This document shows, one piece after another, positions 25,601 to 35,811 of a stretch of 64,000 bases of DNA. Position numbers and translations under genes: made by a program. The stretch is from Apostichopus japonicus (Eukaryota > Echinodermata > Holothuroidea > Aspidochirotida > Stichopodidae), in contig NC_092576.1 of the NCBI RefSeq assembly GCF_037975245.1, forward strand, positions 7,206,501 to 7,270,500, written 5' to 3'. The stretch's first letter is position 1, and each line of letters opens with the position of its first letter. The notes beneath the pieces were generated by a model. The model was not told the origin of the DNA. It searched no databases and saw nothing but the letters and a program-made list of their open reading frames with translations.

Positions 25601-28103
25601 TTATCATCCAATTAAGTCTGTTATAACCAGTAAATCCACGTATGGCTGCTTCGCAAGTAACCTTAATCTGGGTGTTTCTGGCCACAAGTATATCACCAAT
25701 CGCATCAAGTCCGTTGATCTTTACTTCTATTGGTTGAAGATTTATTTCTGTGTTTGAGTAAATATAAGGAAAAAATTGATGTAACGTAAAATTGGTTGCC
25801 CCAGGCAAAGTTATTTTTCTATCATCTGCGCATCATTATTTGAATACATCATATGAACTGTCTAGTTCCAACGTTTTATAACTCGCTTTTTGGACAAATT
25901 AGACAAATTAAATGCGTATATTTGATCAATGATTTGTCAGTTGACATTCATAAAATGTGTTTGTCTGTTACCATACACATATCTTACTGCGATGTTTCAA
26001 GCTTAACTTTAGGAATAGGATTAGTATTCGTTCATGAATAGCTCTGTGATTATTTGATTTCGACTAGTAATGCAATCATTGTAGATACAAAAGGACCAGG
26101 CAACAATCTAAAACACAATGTGATATTAAAATAGAAGAAACAAAATAAACTTAATGGCCACATTCATGGATATTTGGATATTAAAACATGATAAAGAACA
26201 AGAAACCAACGTTCCATTGAAATACCGCAAAGCAATAAATATGACTTACCAAAAGTCTTTATGGTCCTTTGAGTATGTGTTTGGAATGTTTTGTATCTGA
26301 CTCTACATGAGATATTTTCCCTCTCTTTCTTCGGAATATGGGGAATCGTGAATGATGCAACAGTTGGAAAAGAATTATTATTTTGAATCATAAGGCTAGC
26401 GCATGAGTCATTGAGAGCACACTGTGTAGATATATTACCATCTGTAATACTGATTATCAAATTAAGTCCGGCATGATCAGTAAATCTAGGTATGGCTGCT
26501 TTGCAAGTAACCTTAATCTGGGTGTTCCTGGCCACAAGTATATCACCATTTGCATCAAGTCCGTTGATCTTTACTTCTATTGGTTGAAGATTTATTTCTG
26601 TGTTTGAGTAAATATAAGGAAACGATTGATGTAACGTAATACTGTTTGCCCCAAGCAAAGTTATTTTTCTATCATCTATACGCATCATTATTTGAACACA
26701 TCATAGCAACTGTCTAGTTCCAACGTTTAATAACTCTCTTTTCTTTGACAAATTAGACAAATGAAATTTGTTTATTTTATCAATAATTTGTCTGTTGCCA
26801 TTCATAAAATGTGCATGTCTTTTACCATACATATATCTTATTGCGATGTTTCAGGCTTAATTTTAGGAATAGGATTAGTATTCGTTCATTAATAGTTCTG
26901 TGATTATTTCATTTAGACTAGCAATTCAATCACTGTAGATACAAAAGGACCAGGCAACAATCTAAAACATAATGTGACAATTAAATAGAAGAAACCTAAT
27001 GGCCACATGCAAGGATATTTGGATATTAAAAACATAATCAAGTAAAAGAAAACCAACGTTACACTGAAATAACACAAAGCAATAAATATGACTTACCAGA
27101 GGTCTTTAAGGTCCTTTGAGTATTTTTTTGGAATGTTTTGTATCTGACTCTACATGAGATGGTTTCCCTCTCATTCATCGGAGTATGGAGGATTGAGAAT
27201 GATGCAACAGTTGTAGATGCAGAACTATTATGATGAGTCACAAGGCGAGCACATGAATCAGTGAAAGGACACTGCTTTTGTATATTGCGACCTGTAATAT
27301 TTATTATCCAATTAAGTCCGTCATAACCAGTAAATCCACTTATTGCTGCTTTGCAAGTAACCGTAATTTGGGTGTTCCTGGCCACAAGTATATCACCATT
27401 TGCATCGAGTCCGTTGATCTTTAATTCTATTGGTTGAAGATTTATTTCTGTGTTTGAGTAATTATAAGGAAACGATTGATGCAACGTTATTTTACTTTTA
27501 TTGGCACATCATTATTTGAATACATCATACTAACTGTCTAGTTCGAACGTAACTCGGTTTTTTGACAGATAATTTAATATCAAGGAGAAGAAAAGATTCA
27601 AATTACTTCGCAACTACAGAGTTAGAGCCGATACACAATCGCACCTTATCTAGATATTTTCTATGTTTTAAAGTAAACCACCTTCATTCCTACTGATACA
27701 TGACGTTACTCTTACTTATTGGATAAAATGCGTTAAAAGTACGATATGCAATCGAGTATTAAAATAGCAAGTTTGAATAAAAACCTGCAATCTTCAAGAG
27801 ATATCTTCTTTTCTCTTTTCCAGCTTCATTTGAGCAAGTATACTTTCCTTCATGTTGATGGTTGATGGTTGCGATCCAAAGAGAATTGTTCTCCCATATC
27901 TTTATAGTTTGGTCAAAAGCTGTTTTATTGGATATTATCTCGCCATTATGCTTCCAAGTAAACTTTTTCGCTGCCTCGCGCCCACACTGTAATGTCACTG
28001 AGCTGGTAAGTATTCCCACCTCAGTAGTAGCAAGACATCCTTCAAGTAGACAATAAAATACTGTTATCAAAATAACAATATCCACAGGCGAACTAAACCT
28101 CAT
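18237..28103 (-). CDS. G2: Ig-domain receptor tyrosine pseudokinase, complete 15-exon gene
   Basis: Exons in coding order are 28103-27785, 27447-27097, 26597-26250, 25747-25397, 24394-24290, 23846-23822, 22743-22643, 22030-21854, 21506-21396, 20747-20560, 20310-20191, 19958-19847, 19381-19285, 19058-18956 and 18350-18237. All have AG/GT borders, the phases match at every junction, and the total is 2622 nt (873 residues plus TAA). The order is signal peptide, four Ig-like domains, one membrane span, juxtamembrane region, kinase fold and a short acidic tail, the layout of Ig-type RTKs (FGFR/VEGFR/PDGFR-like). Kinase landmarks are VIAK (K589), HPG in place of HRD (695-697), SARK in place of AARN, DFC in place of DFG (715-717), WLAPE (739-743) and KSDVWSFG. 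Loss of the catalytic Asp, the loop Asn and the DFG Gly points to a pseudokinase at the cell surface. Ligand and pathway are unknown. It is the only complete open gene here; exact family membership is not certain. Confidence 0.85.
18956..19058 (-). CDS. G2 exon 14: kinase C-lobe end (RPSF)
   Basis: A 103-nt exon (phase 2 to 0). [18 protein letters not shown] corresponds to the LMxxCWxxxPxxRPSF block that ends RTK domains, although the usual Cys before Trp is Ile. The alpha-I segment ends in AFLNDMTK. Confidence 0.82.
19285..19381 (-). CDS. G2 exon 13: kinase C-lobe (alpha-G)
   Basis: A 97-nt exon (phase 1 to 2). [20 protein letters not shown] matches the G-x-PYxG-xxxxEhxxxL block of RTK C-lobes. 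It is conserved in G3 (34361-34457) and G4 (63508-63604), and frameshifted in G1 and G1'. Confidence 0.82.
19571..19631. repeat. (AT)n tract
   Basis: About 55 bp of alternating AT in a G2 intron. The recognisable match with copy B ends here. Confidence 0.95.
19847..19958 (-). CDS. G2 exon 12: kinase activation segment and alpha-F
   Basis: A 112-nt exon (phase 0 to 1). It carries [15 protein letters not shown] and [18 protein letters not shown], the classic RTK WxAPE and [12 protein letters not shown] blocks. The residues between DFC and APE contain no Tyr, so the usual activating phosphorylation sites are absent. Confidence 0.85.
20191..20310 (-). CDS. G2 exon 11: catalytic-loop exon with inactivating substitutions
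   Basis: A 120-nt, phase 0-0 exon reading [13 protein letters not shown] and then KLYDFCPVD. Aligned to the RTK consensus HRDLAARNVLL/DFG, the catalytic Asp is Gly, the Mg-binding Asn is Lys and the DFG Gly is Cys. The frame and both splice sites are clean, so these look like fixed substitutions. G3's matching exon also reads HPG, so the change predates their split. Confidence 0.85.
20560..20747 (-). CDS. G2 exon 10: kinase hinge to alpha-E
   Basis: A 188-nt exon (phase 1 to 0). [17 protein letters not shown] is the hinge and alpha-D motif (compare EYxxxGNLxxYL), followed by a charged kinase-insert-like stretch and an alpha-E ending in FFLAQQN, where active RTKs have FLASRKC. G3 carries the same 188-nt exon split by an 843-bp insertion. 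Confidence 0.82.
21396..21506 (-). CDS. G2 exon 9: kinase alpha-C helix and beta-4
   Basis: A 111-nt, phase 1-1 exon. [19 protein letters not shown] corresponds to the alpha-C helix, with E605 the likely salt-bridge Glu. [13 protein letters not shown] matches the HxNIVxLLGxxxxxG block of RTKs. Confidence 0.8.
21854..22030 (-). CDS. G2 exon 8: kinase N-lobe (beta 1-3)
   Basis: A 177-nt, phase 1-1 exon. The expected glycine-rich loop GxGxxG is replaced by [12 protein letters not shown], with only one Gly. The beta-3 strand ends in VIAK, so the ATP-anchoring Lys (K589) is kept. A degenerate P-loop with the Lys retained is common in pseudokinases. Confidence 0.78.
22643..22743 (-). CDS. G2 exon 7: juxtamembrane region
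   Basis: A 101-nt exon (phase 2 to 1) encoding a Ser/Thr-rich linker containing [13 protein letters not shown]. No domain is recognisable. Its place in the chain is supported by phase fit and by the equivalent 92-nt exon of G3 at 40358-40449. Confidence 0.65.
23822..23846 (-). CDS. G2 exon 6: 25-nt juxtamembrane micro-exon
   Basis: A 25-nt exon between AG and GTAAG that carries the frame from phase 1 to phase 2. In that phase it encodes RRCKNFT, fitting a basic juxtamembrane stretch. Homologous micro-exons exist in G1 and G1' (25 nt) and in G3 (24 nt, frameshifted). Confidence 0.7.
24290..24394 (-). CDS. G2 exon 5: transmembrane segment
   Basis: A 105-nt, phase 1-1 exon. A short polar stem (PEQKPKAS) is followed by about 22 hydrophobic residues (core [15 protein letters not shown]) and a basic stop-transfer end (WKIN). 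This places the Ig domains outside the cell and the kinase fold inside. The same-sized exon occurs in G1 (9610-9714), G3 (41406-41510) and G1' (53861-53965). Confidence 0.85.
25397..25747 (-). CDS. G2 exon 4: Ig-like domain 4 (membrane-proximal)
   Basis: A phase 1-1 exon of 351 nt, the third copy of the 850-bp exon-plus-intron unit. Cysteines lie in IKVTC and ISC, Trp in LNWMIS, with the extra pair in CAFTDSC. NSS is a possible glycosylation site. Confidence 0.78.
26250..26597 (-). CDS. G2 exon 3: Ig-like domain 3
   Basis: A phase 1-1 exon of 348 nt, closely related to exons 2 and 4. The Ig cysteines are in IKVTC and ISC. The core Trp is replaced (LNLII where exons 2 and 4 have LNW), which may weaken the fold. 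The extra CALNDSC pair is kept. Confidence 0.76.
27097..27447 (-). CDS. G2 exon 2: Ig-like domain 2
   Basis: A phase 1-1 exon of 351 nt. It begins with an [12 protein letters not shown] strand, has a first Cys in ITVTC, Trp in LNWII and a second Cys in ISC. A CPFTDSC stretch adds an extra cysteine pair, perhaps a second disulphide. It is one of three similar exons spaced exactly 850 bp apart. Confidence 0.78.
27785..28103 (-). CDS. G2 exon 1: signal peptide and Ig domain 1
   Basis: The ATG (28101-28103) has A at -3. It opens a hydrophobic leader (residues about 5-25, containing [14 protein letters not shown]) followed by an Ig fold. The first cysteine is in VTLQC, a tryptophan follows in FTWKHNG, and the second cysteine is in GKYTC, the I/V-set pattern. 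Potential N-glycosylation sites include NKT and NNS. The exon ends in phase 1 at a weak donor (GTTTTT). It differs from exon 1 of G0, G1 and G3, so G2 belongs to a separate branch of the family. Confidence 0.8.
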
Positions 28104-31100
28104 TTTTCAGTTTTTTTATGGAAAGTTTCAGATGAAATGTTTGTTTAATATTATAGACAAAACTTGTTAAAGCTAGTATTGACAGAAGTGCCGTTCATTT
28201 CGTGTTTGCTTCGTTCCTGCTTCAAATCAAAATCGATAAAAATGTTCATATTGCAAATCATTTTTGAAAATCATTGCCACACTTGGTCAGTTGTTCTAAA
28301 ACACGTTCATTCTACCCAAGAGATAACAAAACAATAAGCTAGAATTGTTTATGCCTTATCGATGCCGGATAGCTTTGTGAATTACGATTACTTTCACTTT
28401 TTAAGATGACATACTCCATATAGAGTATATATTGATCCGCCCGAGGTGTTCCCTATTAGGAAAACTGCCGAAAAGCAACCGCATAGTTCATCCCATCTTT
28501 TTTGATATGTTATCAAATAAAATATGTTTGTTCTTAATTGTTTCAATGTCAGAGTACACAAATGGATATACACGTGGTGCAAAAATTGAGTCAATTAGAC
28601 CACTCAAAGCCTCCCAGGAGTAGCGTATGACAACTGTTTACTACTGTGTAAAGAGGTTTGTTAAAGTGACCTAAACTTCAGACTCTCATAGTGGAGAGAT
28701 CTTTATTGTCATTATACGGAAACTTGAAAGTTCCATGAATGGCCAACGTGTCAGCTATCCAGTGATGGGTAGGGTTAAGCTAGTGAAATTTTTTTAGGAC
28801 TTTAAAACCACATAAATTTGACGATTTAGTCTATAAGTGAATAGGACAATGATACGGAGTGTGCTACCCTATGCAGTACAGTACCTTTTATGATTTAGTG
28901 TGTTAGTCAATGGCGCAATTATATGTAGTGTTCCACCCTATACAGAACCTTTTTATGATTTAAAATGTTAGTTCATGGCGCAATTATATATAGTATGCTA
29001 CCCTACACAGTATCTTTTTATGATTAAGTGTGTTGGTCAATGGGGAAGTTATATGGAGTATGCTGCCCTATACAATACCTTTTTATGATTTACTGTGTTA
29101 GTCAATGGGGCAATTTTATGGAGTTTTCTACCCTACCTATACAGTACCTTTTTATGATTTAGTTTGTTAGTCAATGGGACAATTATATGGAATATGCTAC
29201 ATTGGACGTTCGCATTTCCCAACGTTGTGATCATTATCAATTCATTTCTATGAGCATTGTGAGACAATGAAAATATCTGAAGTAAGCACTGAAGTAAGCA
29301 CATGATACAGTTAGCATATCTCTCGCAAAAGTAACATTTTGACGGGCTTTTGCTATTTTATGTGGTGTTATGTGATTAAATAAACTATTAAGTAATGCTA
29401 ACAGTGTTTTTTAAGCGTAACTTGCCAATTTAGGCGTGGTCGTCATGAGGGCTGCTTTCAGAATATTTTATGTTAGCTATCAGCAGCATTTTGTTCAACG
29501 AACACCGGAAAAACATCTGCAACGTTCGCTTGTTTGTAGCTGTTGCATATTTATTTGCAATGCGCCATCTATTACTTTAATTTCAGGCAGTAGAAAAAGT
29601 GATATAGGTTCAAACCGGTTTAAACTGATATTCCGCGTGTAACATGTACTAGAGTTTCGTTGCACCCACCTTCATGTTAAAGGAGAAATAACCCCTACTC
29701 TTTTCTGCGTAGAGAATACCGTTTGGCGGTACGCTCTTTTCGACAGAAGCAACACGAATGTTTGCAAACAATTCTTTCAACCTTAAAAATCGATTTAATT
29801 GTTACCCATTGCATTTGAAAGTTTTTTTTTTCAATCCCGACTTTTCGTGACGTAAGAGAGCCACATATCGCATTTCAACAGAAAACGTGTTGTAAATTTC
29901 CAACAATAATTAAAATTGAACAAGCAAAGAGAAAGTAATATAAATGTGTTAGATAAAATGGTTTGTTTTTCTTTCTAAAGGTGCTAACAGTATGTCACGG
30001 ATGTTTTTGTCGAGAGCAGTCATTAAGGCCGTTAAGACTAGGACAAAGAGCGTATATGAGTTTCAATCTGCAATATAATTTTAAACACCAATAAAATTAA
30101 TAAAAGTTAGATAGAAGCATTTGTCTATATAATCTGTGGAGTGTTTACATCTATTTTGTATCTACTGCATATGGTTTCTTGTTTCATTCAGCCTCGTCTT
30201 CACTCGTTCTCAATATTATTTCTCCTTTTGGTTTGTTCATTGCGATTATGTACAAAACATGTTCTCCTTTTTCTTCTAGCATGTCTCTATATGAGCGTTG
30301 GCTTTCGGCCTTGGTTTCACGTTCTCTTTCTTTCTTGTTTCAGCTTTTATTTCCTCTGACTATCCCTTTCTAATGTCAGATCAGTAGCCTCTTTAACTGC
30401 CTGTTGAAAATCTCCAAGATTGATATAATGTAGTCATTGAACATAATATGGCAAATACGTAAACAGGAAGTTAAGCATATGTAGTACGTGTTCTTTGTAT
30501 ATTCTGCATTATGAAGCATTTAATACTAAACAAAAAATGTCTTGAGTGCCTGACCCAGTATATAAGGCATCCACCAAAACCATGAAATATCATATATAGA
30601 GCAAGGGGGTGTGTTCGTGAGTGGTTTACGTATTCTTATTCCACTTCTAAAGTTCCTACGTCAGCCGATACTCATAGCTAGTACAGTAACTATACTGGTG
30701 TCACCTGTAACATATTTACCGTGTAACGAACACAGCGTAGTAATGATTATCGCCTACCTTCGTCTGTGTATAACATTACGGATAACTACAAACAGTAAAT
30801 GTAGGTGAAATACAGCAGTTCATATCAGATATTGTGTTTTTTGAAACCTTATCTTTCTCAAAGCAAGGCACTAATTAACTATAGTTTTATGGTTTAAAGA
30901 TCTGTAAAAATTATATATTCTCTCATTCGTGAATCCTAAAAACACATACGGTAGATCGATGATTCTTTGTTATTGCCTTACACAGTAAATTCGTCCTTTT
31001 CCAGTGCCGCTAGAGCATAGACAGAAGTTTTCAACTGGTATGTCCTACCAACCATATGAAAGCTGGTGACTTGATCTATTAAAGCCTTCTAGGAGATGAA

Positions 31101-32885
31101 AAAGTATTGATTATTTAATTCTTCCTTGATTTTGTGTTGTCAAGAAGACTCATTGATGGTAAATGCATCGCTAAAGGACAATAAACTGCAGATCATATCA
31201 GATATTGTGTTTTCCGAAACCTTATCTTCCTCGAAGTAAGACACAAAGTAACTACAGTTTTAAGATTTTAAGGTTCTGTAAAAATGATATATGCTCCCAT
31301 TTTTGAATGATACAAAAACATATGGTAGATTGAAGAAAGAAAACAAAAACAGAAATAAATACAAAACTATGCGTTTACTGAAGGGTAATGACGTAATTAA
31401 AGTAGACCGATCAGATTACATGACATCAGGAAAAAGGTAGCCCTGCTCTGTGTTTATCTCATAAGACATTCATTGAAGGAATTCATACAACTATTACTCA
31501 GAATAACAACCTAACAGTCACACTGATACTCGCAGGTTCTGTTAACAAAAAAGAATAAAAGGTAAACCTTGTCCCTTGACGTTGAATAATTTGTAAAACG
31601 AATGGTAATAACATGTTACTTCTTTTAAACTTTATCAACGTACATTACGCTATTGTTTCGTCGAATATTAAAAATAACTCTGTACGTGGCGGTCCCTTAT
31701 TAACCTATTACTTATTTGTACAGACTGCTGTAGAAAAACAACACTAATAATCTCGTTTTACATGTTTTTATGTTCAAATATGAAAGTTCCATACCGTTAA
31801 TTGATTACACACGTTGTAGTAGGAAGTAGAGATAGCACGATATTCATAATGTCGCTGTTAATATAATACTCAAAAGTAATCTAGTTGTTCATGGTCCTTC
31901 CTGTCAATATACACGTATACCATTACAACTGTGTATGAAATTACTTAAGTTACAATGAATTTTCAAAAGCAAAAAGTGCAAATATTTATCCATTTATTGT
32001 TTTCAGTTTCAAAACATTAATAATAATCACTTGTTTTTAAATTCAGTTATATGTCATTCGTGCGACATCTGGACGAGAGCCACGCAGATAAATATTAGGT
32101 GGACTTTCCCATCACGTGTTATCATCACTCAGTCTGCTCGCACAATATTAATATATTTTTTTTCACATAACTATTTACAATGTGAAGGGAAGTCTTCTGT
32201 AAAGCCTATATACTGGCTTAACAACACAGAAGACTTCCAAACAGAAAAATAAGAGACAAGAGGGAGAAAAAATGATAATAATATGTACAAGTGTCAGCTA
32301 CAATTAAACCATAATTAATAAGGAGTAATAAATTATTAATAAGGCAGGAGAGAATCGAGAGTTTAGCCATCAAAAAGTGGCTCTAATCAATGAACCATAT
32401 ATCTTTGAGTTAGGAAATAGATATTGGGATGTGGTTGTCAACTTACAGTATGGAACATTTTCAATGTGCGTTCGGCTTGTCTGCTACATGAATATTACTT
32501 CATCATATTACCAGCATGGCTTACTCAGCTATAACATCGGTTGATGCGTACTGATTATTTATCCTCAGAATGAACGTTGTTGAGTATTGAGAAAGAATAA
32601 AATATATTTTACCCCCGTTGGCTTCTTCTTGGTCATCTACTCATAACGCATAGACTTTATGTGGTGGTTACATGTCAGATTTGATGATTTCAAAAAAACA
32701 ATCATAAATGTTATGATGATGGAACCGCCCTCCCCACCCCCTTCCCCCAAAAATAATTAAATTGGTGACTTTAGGCTGATGTTATATAACTTGAATGTCA
32801 TGTCGATAAAAGATAACAAAAACACATATTACAAAAATAACAAAAGAAACGAAGATAAAGATTGATTCCATCAGAAGACACGATA
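28104..32885. other. Spacer between G2 and G3
   Basis: Should contain the G2 promoter (no TATA or initiator could be assigned), the minisatellite, and from 29.3 kb a diverged copy of the 3.5-7.9 kb spacer. No gene supported. Confidence 0.55.
28822..29205. repeat. Minisatellite of about 60-68 bp units, roughly six copies
   Basis: Degenerate tandem units containing TTAGTCAATGGGGCAATTAT and a CTACCCTA(TA)CAGTACC-like block. It lies in the spacer between G2 and G3. Confidence 0.85.
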
Positions 32886-33294
32886 TTATTGATCAGTTTG
32901 GTATGACTTTGCATTATTATCTACAGTGGAAACATCAATATAATGTATATGTGATCTTCCCGCAAGCAGGAACTCGCGAAAGAAGCCATGGAGGCTTATA
33001 GACTCGCAAGCTGACCGAAGCCAATCTCTCGGCACACATCCATTTAACGTCCATGTCGGGAAGTTGTTATTGAACAACACCCTTGCCAGACGACACACAT
33101 TGCTGTCGGCGGGGAATCGAACCGGGGATATCATGACTGGGAGACGCCGGCGTTAACCACTAGGCTATACACTCCGCCTTGTTGTCATTGTTGTTGTCAT
33201 TGTTGTCATAATCATTGTTGTCACCATCCTCTGAGGCCAATGTGAAATAATTAGGTTCCTCTGGATCTCCTTCATCGTCCGAGCATCCACATGT
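32886..33294 (-). pseudogene. G3 terminal exon disrupted by a SINE
   Basis: Homologous to 8018-8158. The acidic tail begins normally, passes through extra Asp/Asn codons from an expanded GTTGTCATT run, and enters a SINE where it meets TAG. The original end (YIDVSTVDN, SYQTDQ, TAA) survives beyond the element. Confidence 0.78.
32945..33178 (-). mobile_element. tRNA-derived SINE
   Basis: Read on the minus strand it begins GGCGGAGTG and has a box A-like TAGCCTAGTGGTTAACG (33170-33154) and a box B GGTTCGATTCC (33123-33113), with spacing right for a tRNA-like Pol III promoter. A tRNA-unrelated body of about 150 bp follows. It sits inside coding sequence of G3. A possible ATAAT flank is not a clear target duplication because the site is in a simple repeat. 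Confidence 0.78.
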
Positions 33295-33440
33295 CTACAA
33301 TAGAAAGGGATTACAGAAAGGGTAAGCACTTTAAAACTCACAACTTTAAGTAACTGATGATAGAGAATAGCAAAAGTGATAATAGAAAGAAAGCTATACG
33401 TAGTAGTTATTTGCTAAGTGTTTTGTTTGTTTAATTTTAC

Positions 33441-33543
33441 CTTCTTCATATTCTTAAGAAACGTCATGAAGGTGTTTCGAAGTCTCCCGAAACACGGCCT
33501 CTTTTCGATGGATGAATTCCAAGTGGAGAGCAATACGCCAAAT
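33441..33543 (-). pseudogene. G3 RPCF kinase exon
   Basis: 103 nt, open: LSTWNSSIEKRPCF and FLKNMKK. RPSF has become RPCF. It is homologous to 8301-8403. Confidence 0.73.
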
Positions 33544-34360
33544 CTGTGTGTGGAAATAAAGTTGATGAATCAATACCGTAACAAAATATATACTTCCACA
33601 TCAACTGTGGATTGTAACATATGAGGTAATTGTTGTTAACTATTATACAACACCTAATTATACAAATTACATCTTTCAACTTATGAAATATTTGCACTAT
33701 TGCACTCATAACCATTCATTATTTGTATGCTAACAACATTTGAAAGTGACACGTGTTGTACGAAACTGAACTTGAGGCAAACAGGTATGATATCGTATAT
33801 GCACACTGACATATCTGTGTATTGACTGTTTCTTGTGCGTCTTTTTTAAAATTATATATGTGCATGTATATGTATATGTGTAAGTGTATTTGTATGTGTT
33901 TGCATATGACTATGGGTATGTATATGGGTAAGTGTATTTGTATGTGTATGTTTATGGTTATGGGTACAGAATTACATATCTCCTCATTCAAAGTTCAAAC
34001 CATTTTCAATCCAAAGTCAAACCAATAAAGTGAAAATAAAGGTGAAAACAAAACCAACAACGAGAAAGTTTGCTCTCAGCCTGCAATTATAATATCCGAC
34101 TTTTTTTCATTTAAGTTCACTTATGATACAAACAGCAACCATTTCAATTATCAATATCTTTATAAAGCAATGTAGAAATTCTTTTGCAAATTTCACCATA
34201 TTGCTTAGTGTACTTCCGTTTTCATTATTCAAACAATTTGTCCTGTGGAATATCATTTTATGTGCTTTTTGTTTGTCATTAAATAGGAAACCTGACTTTT
34301 GTATGATGAGAGATAAGTGTGCACGTTAGTTAGAGAACAGTTCATAACATGAATACTCAC

Positions 34361-34457
34361 AACCCTCCTGGACACGCTAGTGGCTGATCAAGGTTGTCTT
34401 TGGCTCTCAGTTTCTTTTCAATCTCTGGACAAGTCAAACCTCCAAAAGGAGTGTCAC
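34361..34457 (-). pseudogene. G3 kinase C-lobe exon
   Basis: 97 nt, open: GDTPFGGLTCPEIEKKLRAK. It is the intact reference for the frameshifted G1 exon. Confidence 0.75.
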
Positions 34458-34861
34458 CTTACCATTGAACAGGAAAAAGAAATATGTACAATTCCTGACA
34501 GACAGTTACACATAGTCAAAGAAGTAGATAGGGCTTCAACTGTAATTCTTTCCAAACAAGTGTGAAATCTATTATATACTATAGAGGAATTCATGTAAGA
34601 AAGTCTACAGCATCTAAGAAATTTGGGAATATTTAGTCTATTCTAGGAGTTGAACGACATGGATATTTTCAACGCTCACCATTACACAGAGGAGTCGAAA
34701 GCCTAGTCATGCCAAAGGACAAATATGCCACCGGCTCCTGTGGCACTTTTCCAACTTTTTTAACAGTATCTTTATACAAGTGAATACACATCCTACTGCA
34801 CCCCCCCCCCCCAACCACCTTCTTAAAAACAAACCCTTCGTTTTATAAGGCCTAACCATAC

Positions 34862-34973
34862 CAAGAGAGTAAATCTCCCAGACAACAACTCCAAAGTTCC
34901 ACACACCTGATTTTTCCTTATAGTGACCCAAGAAAACAGTTTCTGGTGCCAGCCACGCCAAAGGAGGAAATTT
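34862..34973 (-). pseudogene. G3 activation-segment exon
   Basis: 112 nt, open, clean borders. PPLAWLAPETVFLGHY is followed by KSGVWNFGVVVWEIYS. The conserved alpha-F Asp (SDVW in G2) is Gly. Confidence 0.78.
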
Positions 34974-35696
34974 CTGGTTAAAGGGAGAGAATAAGAAAAA
35001 CCGAATTCCTGTTACCGTTTTATGCCGGCCACCTTTTGCAAAACAGACAGTCTGTGTTGTTCAGATGAGAGAGACATAATGGTGTGCCACGGAAGGCTTA
35101 TGTACTACATACAGATCCGTCTCAAGAGTAATAACATGTGCTCATTATACTCAAGATATTTCTTACATAGTATTCTACTTATTCGCTTTAAGCTCTGAAC
35201 TTAGCAAGCGTTTACAATTACTTAAAACCAGCATGCATTTGCTTTTGTTTATGATGCTTTTGGTTTCGCAGTCAATTATGGCAAGCTACGTGTCACCTTG
35301 TGCCATTGTGTGATACAGTGTACATATAATCATCATGTATGAAACTGCATATATGCATTAGCACGTTATATATTGATGTAACAAATACGTATTTGTCTAG
35401 AACTACTATAACTTTGCTTGAATAAATTCTGATTAGTACATGTCACTTCAAACACCACATGTCAAATGTACCATATCAAATATGAAATATTTATCCGTGA
35501 ATAAACATAAAACATGAAATTAGAAAATGAATCATATTTTTTGTTAGACACCATTTGCCAAAGTTTCAACTTCCAAAAATCCGATGTTAATCACAAATAG
35601 AACCCGAGTGTCTAATCGTCTTTCCTACATTTCAGCACGCCTTGGTACACGGATTCTCTTAATACTAACAATACTAATAAGATAAACCGTCTTTAC

Positions 35697-35811
35697 CGAT
35701 TCGAGAATGCTGTCCATCCTCTCCTGCGCCAAATCCACAGGCCAAAAATCATGCATTTCCCACTTGAAGTGAGTAGAACTTTTTTTTTGCAGCAAGTCCA
35801 GGATGAAGAAA
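35697..35811 (-). pseudogene. G3 catalytic-loop exon with 5-nt loss and stop
   Basis: 115 nt against 120 in G2. It starts FLHPGLAAKK, keeping the HPG substitution, then runs to an in-frame TGA. A shifted frame recovers DFWPVDL, so DFG is DFW here. It shows both an ancestral inactivating change and later decay. Confidence 0.78.

Larger units (their letters stand above)
25397..27500 (-). repeat. Triplicated 850-bp Ig exon-intron unit in G2
   Basis: The three exon starts (27447, 26597, 25747) are exactly 850 bp apart, and the intron sequence between them is also repeated. Local tandem duplication thus made Ig domains 2-4. Confidence 0.88.
29280..34620. repeat. Older duplication of gene 3' end plus spacer
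   Basis: Clearly diverged but collinear with about 3520-9350 of copy A: spacer, terminal exon, RPSF exon and C-lobe exon in the same order. It lacks the GATA array, carrying a short T run at 32152-32164 instead. Confidence 0.8.

Noticed and set aside
30141-30373. Plus-strand hydrophobic frames near 30.2 kb
   Set aside because: Short, overlapping in two frames, no splice context, and not conserved in the related spacer.
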